NCBI GenBank assembly: GCA_029202405.1
Contig: CP119312.1
Coordinates: 4,097,001 to 4,161,000 of the forward strand
Direction: 5' to 3'
Origin: Candidatus Devosia phytovorans
GTDB lineage: Bacteria; Pseudomonadota; Alphaproteobacteria; Rhizobiales; Devosiaceae
Length of the DNA stretch: 64,000 nucleotides
Under the pieces are notes generated by a model that worked only from the letters and a program-made list of their open reading frames with translations, was not told the origin of the DNA and ran no database searches. The position numbers and the translations under genes were made by a program. Each line of letters starts with the position of its first letter. Within the stretch, counting starts at the first letter, position 1. Positions 42,463 to 50,829 of this stretch are shown piece after piece.

Positions 42463-43226
42463 TGCAGAGGTCCGATGTAATCGATCCGCTGGAACTGGCA
42501 GCCTATATCGATGATCAACTCGATCCTGGAAGCCGCATTGCAATCGAACATGCGCTGTCGCGCAATCCGGCAGCGGCGGCGGAAGTGATGGCCGATCTGC
42601 GGGTGCGCGACGAATTGCGGCTGGCCCTGGCCGGCGGCGAGACCCGGACTATGCCCAAAACCGGCGATCTGGCGCGGCGGCTGCAGGGGGGGCTCGATCG
42701 TGGACGGTTCCTGCGCCGGGTAAGGCCGCTGATGGTGGCGAGTGTGCTTCTAGCGGCGGGTTGGCTGGCCAATGGGCAGCTCGGCCAATTCAGTAGCTTG
42801 CAGGCGTCGAGCGACGTGCCCGTTTTTGTGGCCGACGCCATTGCCGCCAATCGCACCAGCACCCTGCGCGCGCGGATGATCTCGCAGATCGAAGCGCCCG
42901 ACTACGATGCTGACGAATTGCTTGCCGAGACGGCGATCCGCATGCCTCCGCTGATGGCGGACTGGCGGGTGACCGATGTTCAGGTCTTTCCTTCGCGCTT
43001 TGGCCCCAGCGTCGAAATGGCCGTCGAGGCAGGCGGCCTGGGCACGATTTCGATCTTTGCGGTGCGGCCGGGCGAATTCCTGATTGCCGAGCCGACGACG
43101 ATGCAGGTCGAGAACACCACGACCGCCTATTGGCAGTTCGGCGACATTGCCTATGCCCTGGTGGCGCAGGCTGATGCAGGCGAGGTCAGCCTCGCGGCTG
43201 GCAAATTGCTGGACAGTCTTTACTAG
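42462..43226 (+). CDS. Transmembrane anti-sigma factor
   Basis: 254 residues from ATG 42462, with GGGAGG six bases upstream; ATG 42459 is also possible. The cytoplasmic N-terminus LAAYIDDQLDPGSRIAIEHAL with a following RNPAAA block is the pattern of FecR/RseA-like anti-sigma proteins. A single transmembrane helix (about 83-100) and a 150-residue periplasmic domain follow. There is no zinc-binding HxxxCxxC. It presumably sequesters the coupled sigma factor; the signal is unknown. Confidence 0.85.
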   Translation: MQRSDVIDPLELAAYIDDQLDPGSRIAIEHALSRNPAAAAEVMADLRVRDELRLALAGGETRTMPKTGDLARRLQGGLDRGRFLRRVRPLMVASVLLAAGWLANGQLGQFSSLQASSDVPVFVADAIAANRTSTLRARMISQIEAPDYDADELLAETAIRMPPLMADWRVTDVQVFPSRFGPSVEMAVEAGGLGTISIFAVRPGEFLIAEPTTMQVENTTTAYWQFGDIAYALVAQADAGEVSLAAGKLLDSLY

Positions 43227-43283
43227 CCAAGGAGAAAAGTCTTTTCTTGCAGAGGCATAGGCCGATGCGGGGAACGCAAAACG

Positions 43284-43937
43284 ATGTCTGAACCCAGCCG
43301 AAGTCCCCTCGAGGGCCAGGAACTTCCGCCGCACGACCATCGCCTATCGGCAACCCTGTTGCGCATCGCCGCCAGGCCTGGGCGTGACCGCATCTATATC
43401 CGTGACCTGCTCGCCGAACTGGATCATCGCGCCATTGCCGCGATGCTCTTCATCTTCGCCGTGCCCAATACGATCCCGGTTCCGCCGGGGGTTTCCGGCG
43501 TGCTGGGGGCGCCGCTGCTGTTCCTTGCCACCCAGCTCATGCTGGGCATGCGGCCCTGGTTGCCGCGGATCATTGCCGACCGCAGCTTTGCCCGCGCCGA
43601 TTTCGAAAAGGTGGTGACCAAGGTCGGGCCCTGGCTGCAAAAGGCGGAAAAGCTGATGAGGCCGCGCTTCGAATTCCTTGCCAGGCCGCCGGTGGAATAT
43701 CTCGTCGGGGCAATGGTGCTGCTTCTGTCGATCGTGCTGTTCCTGCCCATTCCCCTGGGCAATATGCTGCCGGCTATCGCCATCTGCATCTATGCGCTCG
43801 GCCTGATCGAACGGGACGGCTTGTGGATCCTCATCGGCACAGTGACCTCGCTGGTGTCGCTGGTGATCGTCTCAGGCGTCATCGCCGCCTTCGTCTATGC
43901 CGGCTGGCTGGCCCTGACCACTTTCTTCAATTTCTAA
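43284..43937 (+). CDS. ExoD-family membrane protein
   Basis: 217 residues with about four to five transmembrane helices. The N-terminal segment IRDLLAELDHRAIAAMLFIFAVPNTIPVPPG and the FLPIPLGNMLPAIAI segment are characteristic of ExoD (exopolysaccharide synthesis/alkali tolerance in rhizobia). It lies 30 bases upstream of the TerC-CBS gene and may be co-transcribed with it. Confidence 0.88.
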   Translation: MSEPSRSPLEGQELPPHDHRLSATLLRIAARPGRDRIYIRDLLAELDHRAIAAMLFIFAVPNTIPVPPGVSGVLGAPLLFLATQLMLGMRPWLPRIIADRSFARADFEKVVTKVGPWLQKAEKLMRPRFEFLARPPVEYLVGAMVLLLSIVLFLPIPLGNMLPAIAICIYALGLIERDGLWILIGTVTSLVSLVIVSGVIAAFVYAGWLALTTFFNF

Positions 43938-43967
43938 AGGACGGTCGCCGAGAGGCGCCGCAGGCAC

Positions 43968-45530
43968 ATGTTTTTTGAATGGATGTCCGACCCCGCCGCC
44001 TGGGCTGGCCTCGGCACGCTTATTCTGCTCGAAATCGTTCTGGGCATCGACAATCTCGTCTTCATCGCCATCCTGGCCGACAAGCTGCCCGAGCATCAGC
44101 GCAACCGGGCCCGGGTCATCGGTTTGTCGCTGGCTCTGGTGATGCGGCTGGGGCTTCTGGCCTCGGTCGCCTGGATCGTGACGCTGACAGCGCCACTGTT
44201 CACCCTGCTCACCATGGACTTTTCAGGGCGTGACCTGATCCTGATCCTGGGTGGCCTGTTCCTGCTCGCCAAGGGTACGATGGAGCTACACGAACGACTG
44301 GAAGGCCATGCGACGGCGACGACCGGCAAGGTGGTGCATGCCGTGTTCTGGCAGGTGCTGGTGCAGATCGTGGTGCTCGATGCGGTGTTCTCGCTCGACA
44401 GCGTCATCACGGCCGTGGGCATGGTGGACGAGCTTTCCATCATGATGATTGCCGTCATCGTGGCGGTGGCGACCATGCTGGCGCTGTCCAAGCCGCTGAT
44501 GGCCTTCGTCTCCAAACACCCCACAGTGGTCATCCTCTGCCTCGGCTTCCTGCTGATGATCGGTTTCTCACTGGTGGTGGAGGGCTTCGGCTATCATATG
44601 CCCAAGGGCTATCTCTATGCGGCCATCGGCTTTTCCATCGCCATCGAAGCCTGCAACCAGATTGCCCGGCGCAATCGGGAGAAGGCGCTGCGCTCATCGG
44701 CCCTGCGCGAAAAGACCGCTGATGCCGTGCTGCGCATGCTGGGCGGCCGGCGCGGCGATGCGAGCCTTGGCGAAACGGCCGATGTGATCGCCGAGCAGGC
44801 CGAGGCCAATGCGTTGTTCGCCGAAGAGGAAAAGGACATGGTTCGTGGCGTGCTCGACCTGGGCGACAGGACCGTCATGTCGATCATGACGCCCCGTCGT
44901 GAAATCGACTGGCTCGACCTCGAGGACGATGTGCAGGCGCTGCAGGACAAGATCCTCGATCTTGGCCATTCGCGGTTCCTGCTCGGTCGCGGCAGCCTTG
45001 ATGAGTTGGCCGGTGTCGCCTTGGCCAAGGACCTCCTACGCGACATCATTGTCAGCAGGGCCATCGATCTCGACGGTTCGGTACAGGCGCCGATGATCGT
45101 GCATGAAAGCGCCACGGCGCTGAAGCTGATCGAGCGGCTACGCGAAAATCCGGTGCAGATGGCAGTGATCGTCGACGAGTATGGCGTGCTGCAGGGCATT
45201 GCCACGCCGATGGATGTGCTCGAAGCCATCGCTGGCGAATTCCCCGATGCCGACGACCCGCTGCCCCGCATCGAGCGGCAGGATGATGGTCGCTGGCTGA
45301 TCGATGGCGATGCCGATATCCGCCTGGTGTCGGTGGCACTCGGGGTAGACCTCGTCGACGAGGCCGATCGCTATGCGACGCTAGCCGGCTATCTGCTCTA
45401 CGAGACTGGCGATCTGCCGGCCCAGGGTGCGTCGATCACCATTGGCGACATGACGTTTACGGTCGCTATGCTGGAGGGATCGCAGATCACCACGATCGAG
45501 GCGCGCGTGGCGGAGGCAGCGGTGGCCTGA
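43968..45530 (+). CDS. TerC-family membrane protein fused to CBS and CorC_HlyC domains
   Basis: 520 residues. The N-terminal 230 residues form a TerC domain of about seven helices, starting LEIVLGIDNLVFIAILADKLP and with a second acidic motif DAVFSLDSVITAVGM. A cytoplasmic CBS pair follows (about 295-420, including DEYGVLQGIATPMDVLEA), then a C-terminal CorC_HlyC-like domain. The arrangement matches YegH/YoaE proteins. The conserved acidic residues in the TerC part suggest a metal-ion transport role (inferred). Confidence 0.92.
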   Translation: MFFEWMSDPAAWAGLGTLILLEIVLGIDNLVFIAILADKLPEHQRNRARVIGLSLALVMRLGLLASVAWIVTLTAPLFTLLTMDFSGRDLILILGGLFLLAKGTMELHERLEGHATATTGKVVHAVFWQVLVQIVVLDAVFSLDSVITAVGMVDELSIMMIAVIVAVATMLALSKPLMAFVSKHPTVVILCLGFLLMIGFSLVVEGFGYHMPKGYLYAAIGFSIAIEACNQIARRNREKALRSSALREKTADAVLRMLGGRRGDASLGETADVIAEQAEANALFAEEEKDMVRGVLDLGDRTVMSIMTPRREIDWLDLEDDVQALQDKILDLGHSRFLLGRGSLDELAGVALAKDLLRDIIVSRAIDLDGSVQAPMIVHESATALKLIERLRENPVQMAVIVDEYGVLQGIATPMDVLEAIAGEFPDADDPLPRIERQDDGRWLIDGDADIRLVSVALGVDLVDEADRYATLAGYLLYETGDLPAQGASITIGDMTFTVAMLEGSQITTIEARVAEAAVA

Positions 45531-45554
45531 GCCACCGGAGCCGCGCCGGACGCG

Positions 45555-45809
45555 TCAGAGCCTGGCCTGGGATTGATCGGCAAAGCCGTGGTACAGCAGA
45601 ACGCGTTCTTCCTCGCCGTCGAGGCTGGTGTAGGAAACCTCGGCGTAAAGGTTTTGAGGATCGCCCACCAGGTAGAGCCTGGTTTGCATGACGCGTTCGG
45701 CGGCAGCGATCGGATGGGCGGCGATGGTGCGCACGGGCTTGTCGAAATCGAGTGCGCCATCCGTGCCGATATAGCGCGCAACATGAAAGATGAAGACCAG
45801 ATCAGCCAT
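45555..45809 (-). CDS. Small hypothetical protein
   Basis: 84 residues from ATG 45809, with AGGGGG five bases upstream; a start at 45890 would add 27 atypical residues. It looks like a compact alpha/beta domain (VFIFHVARYIGTDGALDF, then VMQTRLYLVGDP and ERVLLYHGFA). No family recognised, no membrane segment. Confidence 0.62.
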   Translation of the reverse strand: MADLVFIFHVARYIGTDGALDFDKPVRTIAAHPIAAAERVMQTRLYLVGDPQNLYAEVSYTSLDGEEERVLLYHGFADQSQARL

Positions 45810-46187
45810 AGGTTCCCCCTTGGCAACAGCATCGCGCAAAGCGGGCGGCCCCGATGAGACGAGTGGCCGGACAACTTCGTTGGCTTTCATGCCGCTGCTT
45901 CAAATCGTTTCGGTCCTGCAGCAAAGCCGCCGTTCCGATCAGTTTATGCCGGTCAATTCATTGCCGATCGAAGGCGTGGTTACCTTATGGCACGAGCTTT
46001 CGACTGCGGGAATGTAACTGGTGGGGCGCCCGGTTCCCTGCTGTGCTTCAGCTCAGGCGCGTCACAAGTTCAATGAGCGTATTGGCCTGACGTCATCACT
46101 GCGTGATTGCAGTGAAGAGTCAGCGTGATTTATTCGTGATTTGTGTTATTGCTACTGACGTTCGGTATTGTCTATTCAGCAGGCAGA
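45810..46187. other. 378-bp divergent intergenic region upstream of the SARP-type regulator
   Basis: No convincing coding frame. It must hold the promoters of the small hypothetical gene and the large regulator. The right half contains phased CGTGATT heptamers (listed separately) and the perfect dyad ATCAC-TGC-GTGAT at 46095-46107. Confidence 0.6.
46091..46141 (+). promoter_or_regulatory. Heptamer direct repeats in 11-bp phase upstream of the SARP-type gene
   Basis: CGTGATT occurs at 46102, 46124 and 46135, and a degenerate CGTCATC at 46091. All starts fall on one 11-base grid. SARP regulators of actinobacteria bind heptamer direct repeats at 11- or 22-base spacing, so this looks like an autoregulatory site. 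Confidence 0.55.
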
Positions 46188-49181
46188 ATGTCGATGCAGT
46201 CGGCCCAATTCCATCTTGACCTGCTGGGACCGTTCGAGGCTCGTTTCGAGGGTGGCGAACCGATCGACCTCAAGCTCAAGTCCGAACGCCTGATGTTGTC
46301 GTGGCTGGCACTGCGACCAAGGCAAAGCGGCAGTCGCGAGGAAATCGCGGCTCTGTTGTGGAGCGAGCGCAGCGATGCCCAGGCCTACCAGAGCCTGCGA
46401 CAAACCTTGGCGGCGCTGCGTCGCGCGCTCGGTGGCAAGGCGCAAGATCTGCTGCGGATTGACCGCGAAAAGGTGATGCTCGTCGCCGGCGCCGTCGGTT
46501 CGGATGTGGCTTTCATGCTCGGCTTGGTGGCCAATAGCGCGGTCGAGGAGCTTGAACGGGCGGCCGCGCAGTATCGGGGCGAATTTCTCGAAGGCCTCAA
46601 CATCCGTGACCCGCTGGTGCAGCAATGGCTCGAGGATCGGCGCGTTGAATTGCGCGTGGCGGCGGTGCAGCGGTTCGAATGGCTGCTTTCTGCCTATGCC
46701 CGGTCTGGGCGGCATGCTGATGCCGAAGCTATTGCCTCGCGGCTGATCGAGATCGACCCGCTGGCCGAGGAGGGCTATCGGGCGCTGATCCGGGTCTATC
46801 TGGCGCGCGGGGAGCGGGCCATGGCGCTGCGGCACTATCGGCGGTGCCGCGATGTGTTGGCGCGTAACCTCTCGGTCGAGCCCTCGGAGGAAACCAAGGC
46901 GCTGATGCGGCTGGCGAGCGAGCCGCAGATCAGCACGGCAGTGGCGGTTCCGCCGCGGGATCTGTCGCTTGAGCGGTCGCAGCGGGTGCATAACCTGCCG
47001 CGGCCGATGACAAGCCTGGTCGGTCGCGAGCGGACGGTCGAGGAAGTGGTGGAACGGCTGGGCATTTATCGGCTGGTCACCGTGACCGGGGCCGGGGGCG
47101 CAGGCAAGACACGCATTGCCGTGGAGACGGGTTTCCGGCTCGATGGCACATTTGCCGATGGGGTCTGGCTGGTCGAACTGGCGGGGATTGCCGATCCGCA
47201 GTTGATTGGCGAGGCGCTGTGCGGGGCGCTGGGGGTGCCGGTTTCGCTCGACCGTCCAGCGGTCGAGAGCGCCGTGGCCTATCTGGCGCAGCGGCAGGCG
47301 TTGCTGATCCTCGACAATTGCGAGCATGTGGTCGCGCAATCGGCGCAGCTTGCCGAAATGGTGCTGGCGTCGTGTCCCTCCGTCGCCGTGTTGGCGACCA
47401 GCCGCGAAAGCCTGGGCGTGGCGGGGGAAAGCCTTTATCGCGTGCCGCGGCTGACTTATCCGGCCGAGGCGGAGGGCATCAGTGCTGAAGCCGCCATTGC
47501 CTTTAGCGCGGTGCAACTGTTTGTCGACCGTGCGGCCGCCGTGGTCGAGCAGTTTACCCTCGATGATGCAGTGGCGCCGGCGGTGGCCAGCATCTGCATG
47601 CAGGTCGAGGGTATTCCCCTGGCCATCGAGCTGGCGGTGGGGCGGCTCAAGATGATGCGTCCGGAGCGGCTGGCAGCGGACCTCAGTTCGTCGCTCCTGA
47701 CGCTCCGTCGCTCGACACGCGCCGGGCACAAGCATCACGAGACGCTGCGGGCCATGCTCGACTGGAGCTATGCCCTGCTGCAACCGGACGAGCAGACCTT
47801 TTTGCGCCGGCTCGCCGTCTTTGCTGGGGGCTGCTCGCTGGCCTCGGCAATGCAGGTGGCCCGCGGCGGAACGATCGAGGAGGATGCTGTCTTTGACCTC
47901 CTGTCGTCGCTGGTCGAAAAATCCCTGCTCAGCGTTGACCTCTCGGAGGCCGAGCCGCGCTACCGGCTGCTCGAGACCACCCGGCAATATGCGCTGCAGC
48001 GACAGCGCGAAAGCGGCGAACAGGGACGGCAGCGCGCCCTGGCCGACTATCTGGTGGCCAGGTTCGACGAGGCTGGGCAGTCTTGGGCGGGCACACCAAC
48101 CCTTACCTGGCTCGGACGTTATGAGCCGGAGGTGGATAACCTTCGCGCCTCGCTCGACTGGGCATTCGGCGCCGGCGGGGATATGGCGCTGGGCATGGAC
48201 CTGGTCAGTCTCAGTGTGCGGCTCTGGGACGAGCTGTCGCTGTTCCGGGAGAAGGAGCGCTGGGTCGAGACGGCGATGACCCATCTTCACGACGACTTGC
48301 CGCCTGCCATTGCTGCGCGGCTCTACCTGGCCAAGACATCGAACAGCGCGCATGGCAACCAGTCCTTTTTTGCCTATGCCGAGCAGGCGTCGCAACTGTT
48401 CCGGTCAGCCGGGCGCGCCGTCGATCTGGGCGAGGCGCTGGCGCGGGCCGGGGCCACGCTTCTGACCATCGACACGATCGTCGAAGCGCTGCCCTATCTT
48501 GAGGACGCCCTGAAGGTTCTCGAACCGCTGGGGCCGACCAAGCCGCTGGCGAGTTGCCTGCGCTCCAAGGGGATTGCGGCCTATCTGGGCGGTGACATTG
48601 CTGCCGCACAAACTTCCATCAACCGATCAATGGCGGTGTGCCGCAGCATTGGCGATACACGCGGGCTGGCGAGCGCACAAATCGCGCTGGCCGAAATGGA
48701 TTTCGTCGCCGGCAAGGTCGAGAGCGCCATCGAGGGCATCAGGTATATGCTGGACGGGTCGGGGCACAATCACCGGCAGGCCGCCCTGGGCCTGAGCAAT
48801 CTCGGCGCCTATCTCTTGGCCCATGGAAAAACGGCGGAAGCCCGCGATGCGGCGCGCGAAGGGCTGCGTGTTGCGAGAGCCTTGGGCTGGCCGGCGGCCG
48901 TCGTGCGTGCCGGCGAGCATCTCGCGCTGGTGGCCGTGCTGGGCGGGGAGCTTGAGCTGGCAGCCCGGCTATCGGGCTATGCCAGAGAGTTTTACGCCAG
49001 GGGCGTCTCCAGCCGGGAATGGACCGAAGAGGTGACGCACCGACGGCTGGTTGCGGAACTGTCGGAACAGCTCTCCGCTGCCCAGCTGGAAGGGCTGATG
49101 GCGGAAGGCGCAGCCTGGAGCGAACCCCAGGCTGCGGAAGCTGCCGAGACGATTGGCGGGCTGCGTTTCAGTCGAGCCTGA
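46188..49181 (+). CDS. SARP/BTAD transcriptional regulator with AAA ATPase and TPR region
   Basis: 997 residues. The N-terminal OmpR-type winged helix (about 8-95) begins FHLDLLGPFEARFEGGEPI and contains REEIAALLWSERSDAQA. The BTAD helical domain (about 100-245) includes EIDPLAEEGYRALIRVYLARG. A NB-ARC/AAA domain follows, with P-loop TGAGGAGKT near 300 and Walker B ALLILDN; then a helical region of TPR-like repeats runs to the end. This is the AfsR-like architecture. ATG 46188 or ATG 46194 is the start. Target genes are unknown; its own promoter carries phased repeats. Confidence 0.9.
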   Translation: MSMQSAQFHLDLLGPFEARFEGGEPIDLKLKSERLMLSWLALRPRQSGSREEIAALLWSERSDAQAYQSLRQTLAALRRALGGKAQDLLRIDREKVMLVAGAVGSDVAFMLGLVANSAVEELERAAAQYRGEFLEGLNIRDPLVQQWLEDRRVELRVAAVQRFEWLLSAYARSGRHADAEAIASRLIEIDPLAEEGYRALIRVYLARGERAMALRHYRRCRDVLARNLSVEPSEETKALMRLASEPQISTAVAVPPRDLSLERSQRVHNLPRPMTSLVGRERTVEEVVERLGIYRLVTVTGAGGAGKTRIAVETGFRLDGTFADGVWLVELAGIADPQLIGEALCGALGVPVSLDRPAVESAVAYLAQRQALLILDNCEHVVAQSAQLAEMVLASCPSVAVLATSRESLGVAGESLYRVPRLTYPAEAEGISAEAAIAFSAVQLFVDRAAAVVEQFTLDDAVAPAVASICMQVEGIPLAIELAVGRLKMMRPERLAADLSSSLLTLRRSTRAGHKHHETLRAMLDWSYALLQPDEQTFLRRLAVFAGGCSLASAMQVARGGTIEEDAVFDLLSSLVEKSLLSVDLSEAEPRYRLLETTRQYALQRQRESGEQGRQRALADYLVARFDEAGQSWAGTPTLTWLGRYEPEVDNLRASLDWAFGAGGDMALGMDLVSLSVRLWDELSLFREKERWVETAMTHLHDDLPPAIAARLYLAKTSNSAHGNQSFFAYAEQASQLFRSAGRAVDLGEALARAGATLLTIDTIVEALPYLEDALKVLEPLGPTKPLASCLRSKGIAAYLGGDIAAAQTSINRSMAVCRSIGDTRGLASAQIALAEMDFVAGKVESAIEGIRYMLDGSGHNHRQAALGLSNLGAYLLAHGKTAEARDAAREGLRVARALGWPAAVVRAGEHLALVAVLGGELELAARLSGYAREFYARGVSSREWTEEVTHRRLVAELSEQLSAAQLEGLMAEGAAWSEPQAAEAAETIGGLRFSRA

Positions 49182-49189
49182 AGGCTCAG

Positions 49190-49594
49190 GCGGACTGCGG
49201 CGAACTGGGTATCGGCATGATCGCCTTCTCGCCGCTCGCCCAAGGCGTGCTCTCAGGCAAATACAACACTGGCGACACCGAGGGCGCGCGCGGCACCTCA
49301 AACAATCCCTTCCTCAAGGCCGACCGCATCAAGCCCGAAACCCTCGACGCCGTCGGCAAGTTGGCCGCTATCGCCAAGGCCCGCGGTCAGAGCCTACCGC
49401 AGCTCGCTTTGGCCTGGGTGCTGCGTCGCCCCGAGCTGACCTCGGCACTGATCGGCATTCGTACCCTGGATCAGTTGAAGGACAATCTAGGTGCACTCGA
49501 CAATCTCGCCTTCGCGCCCGACGAAATCATCGCCATCGCCATCGACGCCGCGACTGCCAACGGCCTCACCCCGTCGCACCCGTGCTGGTGGTAA
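49190..49594 (+). pseudogene. C-terminal remnant of an aldo-keto reductase
   Basis: The frame matches the last third of YghZ-like aldo-keto reductases: GIGMIAFSPLAQGVLSGKY, KLAAIAKARGQSLPQLALAW and LRRPELTSALIG, to a normal C-terminus. The N-terminal two thirds, with the catalytic Asp-Tyr-Lys-His residues, are missing. Homology begins nine bases after the stop of the upstream regulator, suggesting a deletion or insertion junction there. No start with a ribosome site is evident. Confidence 0.8.
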
Positions 49595-49703
49595 AAGGGA
49601 AGCAACGGTTTGACCTGGCTTAGCAATGTCCGCATTCAGGAAGCGGGGCAGTGCCGCTGAATGTCTGGTGTGGGGCGCGCTTCTGACGATAAAGCGCCCT
49701 CGC

Positions 49704-50576
49704 TCAGGTGGCGGTGGCTTGCCGTGCTGTCGCCAAAAACTGGGAAACTGACGGATTCGAAAGCGTCCGCTCGAAATAAATCGCACCAGAATGGCTGCCT
49801 GCGCCCACATCCTCCAAGGCAAGTGGAACGATGCCATACTGCCGGAACAGCGCAGCAAATCCACTCGATCCTGACATCAGAAATTGTGAACCCTTGAGAA
49901 TTTGCAGCGCAGTCAGCAGCGTGTCCGCCCTGACGGCATAATCGCGCCGCTGGCGGCCCGGCAATGTCGTGTCGCTTGGGTCTTCGTAGCCGCTGCTGAT
50001 CCAGCGGCATCCGGTAAGATCTTCCGTCGATACGACGCTCCGTGTAGCGAGGGGGTGGTGCAGGTCGCAGTAAACGTTTGTACCTTGTTGCGTGAGCGGT
50101 TCAAACACCACATCCAGAGCTGCGCCATAGCGCGTCGAAAGGGTGCCGAAGGCAAGATCAAAGGTGCCATTGCGTAGCCCTTCGAGGCGTTTTGATTCAT
50201 CGGCAATGCCCAGGTGAACCACAATATCGGGATGCGTTCCGGCAAAACGGCTCATCACTGCAGGCAGGATGGCGAAGCCCCACAGATCGCCGGCGACAAT
50301 CCGGATCGATGCCCTGGAGCGACCCTGGAGCTGTTCGATTTCATCCCGCGCCTGATCCAGTACGGGCAGCACTCGAAGCGCGTGCCCATACAAAGTGACG
50401 CCGCTCGGACTGAGTTCCATGCCGCCGCCGGTGCGCACGAAAAGCGAAGCGCCGTAGCTCTCTTCGAGCTTTTGCATGGCGCGTGACAGAGCGGACTGGG
50501 AAATATTCAGATGCCTTGCTGCCAGCGAAATAGAACGGCGGCCCGCCACTTCGACAAACTGACGCAATTCCTTCAT
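49704..50576 (-). CDS. LysR-family regulator of the mannoside locus
   Basis: 290 residues with an N-terminal helix-turn-helix (RSISLAARHLNISQSALSRAMQKLEE) and an effector domain. It is divergent from the ABC importer genes. Three matching ATGC-N7-GCAT sites lie in the 253-base intergenic region, two at its own promoter and one near the importer promoter. It is the likely regulator of the transporter, sulfatase and mannosidase genes. Inducer unknown, plausibly a sugar. Confidence 0.92.
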   Translation of the reverse strand: MKELRQFVEVAGRRSISLAARHLNISQSALSRAMQKLEESYGASLFVRTGGGMELSPSGVTLYGHALRVLPVLDQARDEIEQLQGRSRASIRIVAGDLWGFAILPAVMSRFAGTHPDIVVHLGIADESKRLEGLRNGTFDLAFGTLSTRYGAALDVVFEPLTQQGTNVYCDLHHPLATRSVVSTEDLTGCRWISSGYEDPSDTTLPGRQRRDYAVRADTLLTALQILKGSQFLMSGSSGFAALFRQYGIVPLALEDVGAGSHSGAIYFERTLSNPSVSQFLATARQATAT

Positions 50577-50590
50577 TTCCAGGCACCATT

Positions 50591-50605
50591 ATGCGGAATT
50601 TGCAT
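50591..50605. promoter_or_regulatory. LysR-type operator site 1, ATGC-N7-GCAT
   Basis: Perfect dyad containing T-N11-A, with GGAATTT as spacer. It starts 14 bases upstream of the LysR start codon. Confidence 0.6.
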
Positions 50606-50610
50606 AGGAT

Positions 50611-50625
50611 ATGCACGGTTTGCAT
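50611..50625. promoter_or_regulatory. LysR-type operator site 2, ATGC-N7-GCAT
   Basis: Same dyad as site 1, with spacer ACGGTTT, exactly 20 bases further on (about two helical turns). Confidence 0.6.
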
Positions 50626-50769
50626 TTGACTGGCAAGGCCCGGTTTGGCTCAATGTCTACAAGTTCAATCGAGAATTAAATCCCTGAATTGCTGAATGAT
50701 GTGGCGCGTCTGCAGACATCGCCTGCCGAGAAGCCAAACCGACCTGACTTCAAACGGCTAGTTGCGGGA

Positions 50770-50784
50770 ATGCAGTATTTGCAT
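50770..50784. promoter_or_regulatory. LysR-type operator site 3, ATGC-N7-GCAT
   Basis: Same dyad, with spacer AGTATTT, 45 bases upstream of the binding-protein start codon. All three spacers end in TTT. Confidence 0.55.
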
Positions 50785-50829
50785 ATCCAGCATTTTCGTT
50801 ATTAACTCTCTTTCGAGGAGGAACGACAA

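Noticed and set aside
46176..48395. 739-codon open frame on the minus strand
   Set aside because: Antisense to the SARP-type regulator, whose domains are complete; no family resemblance.
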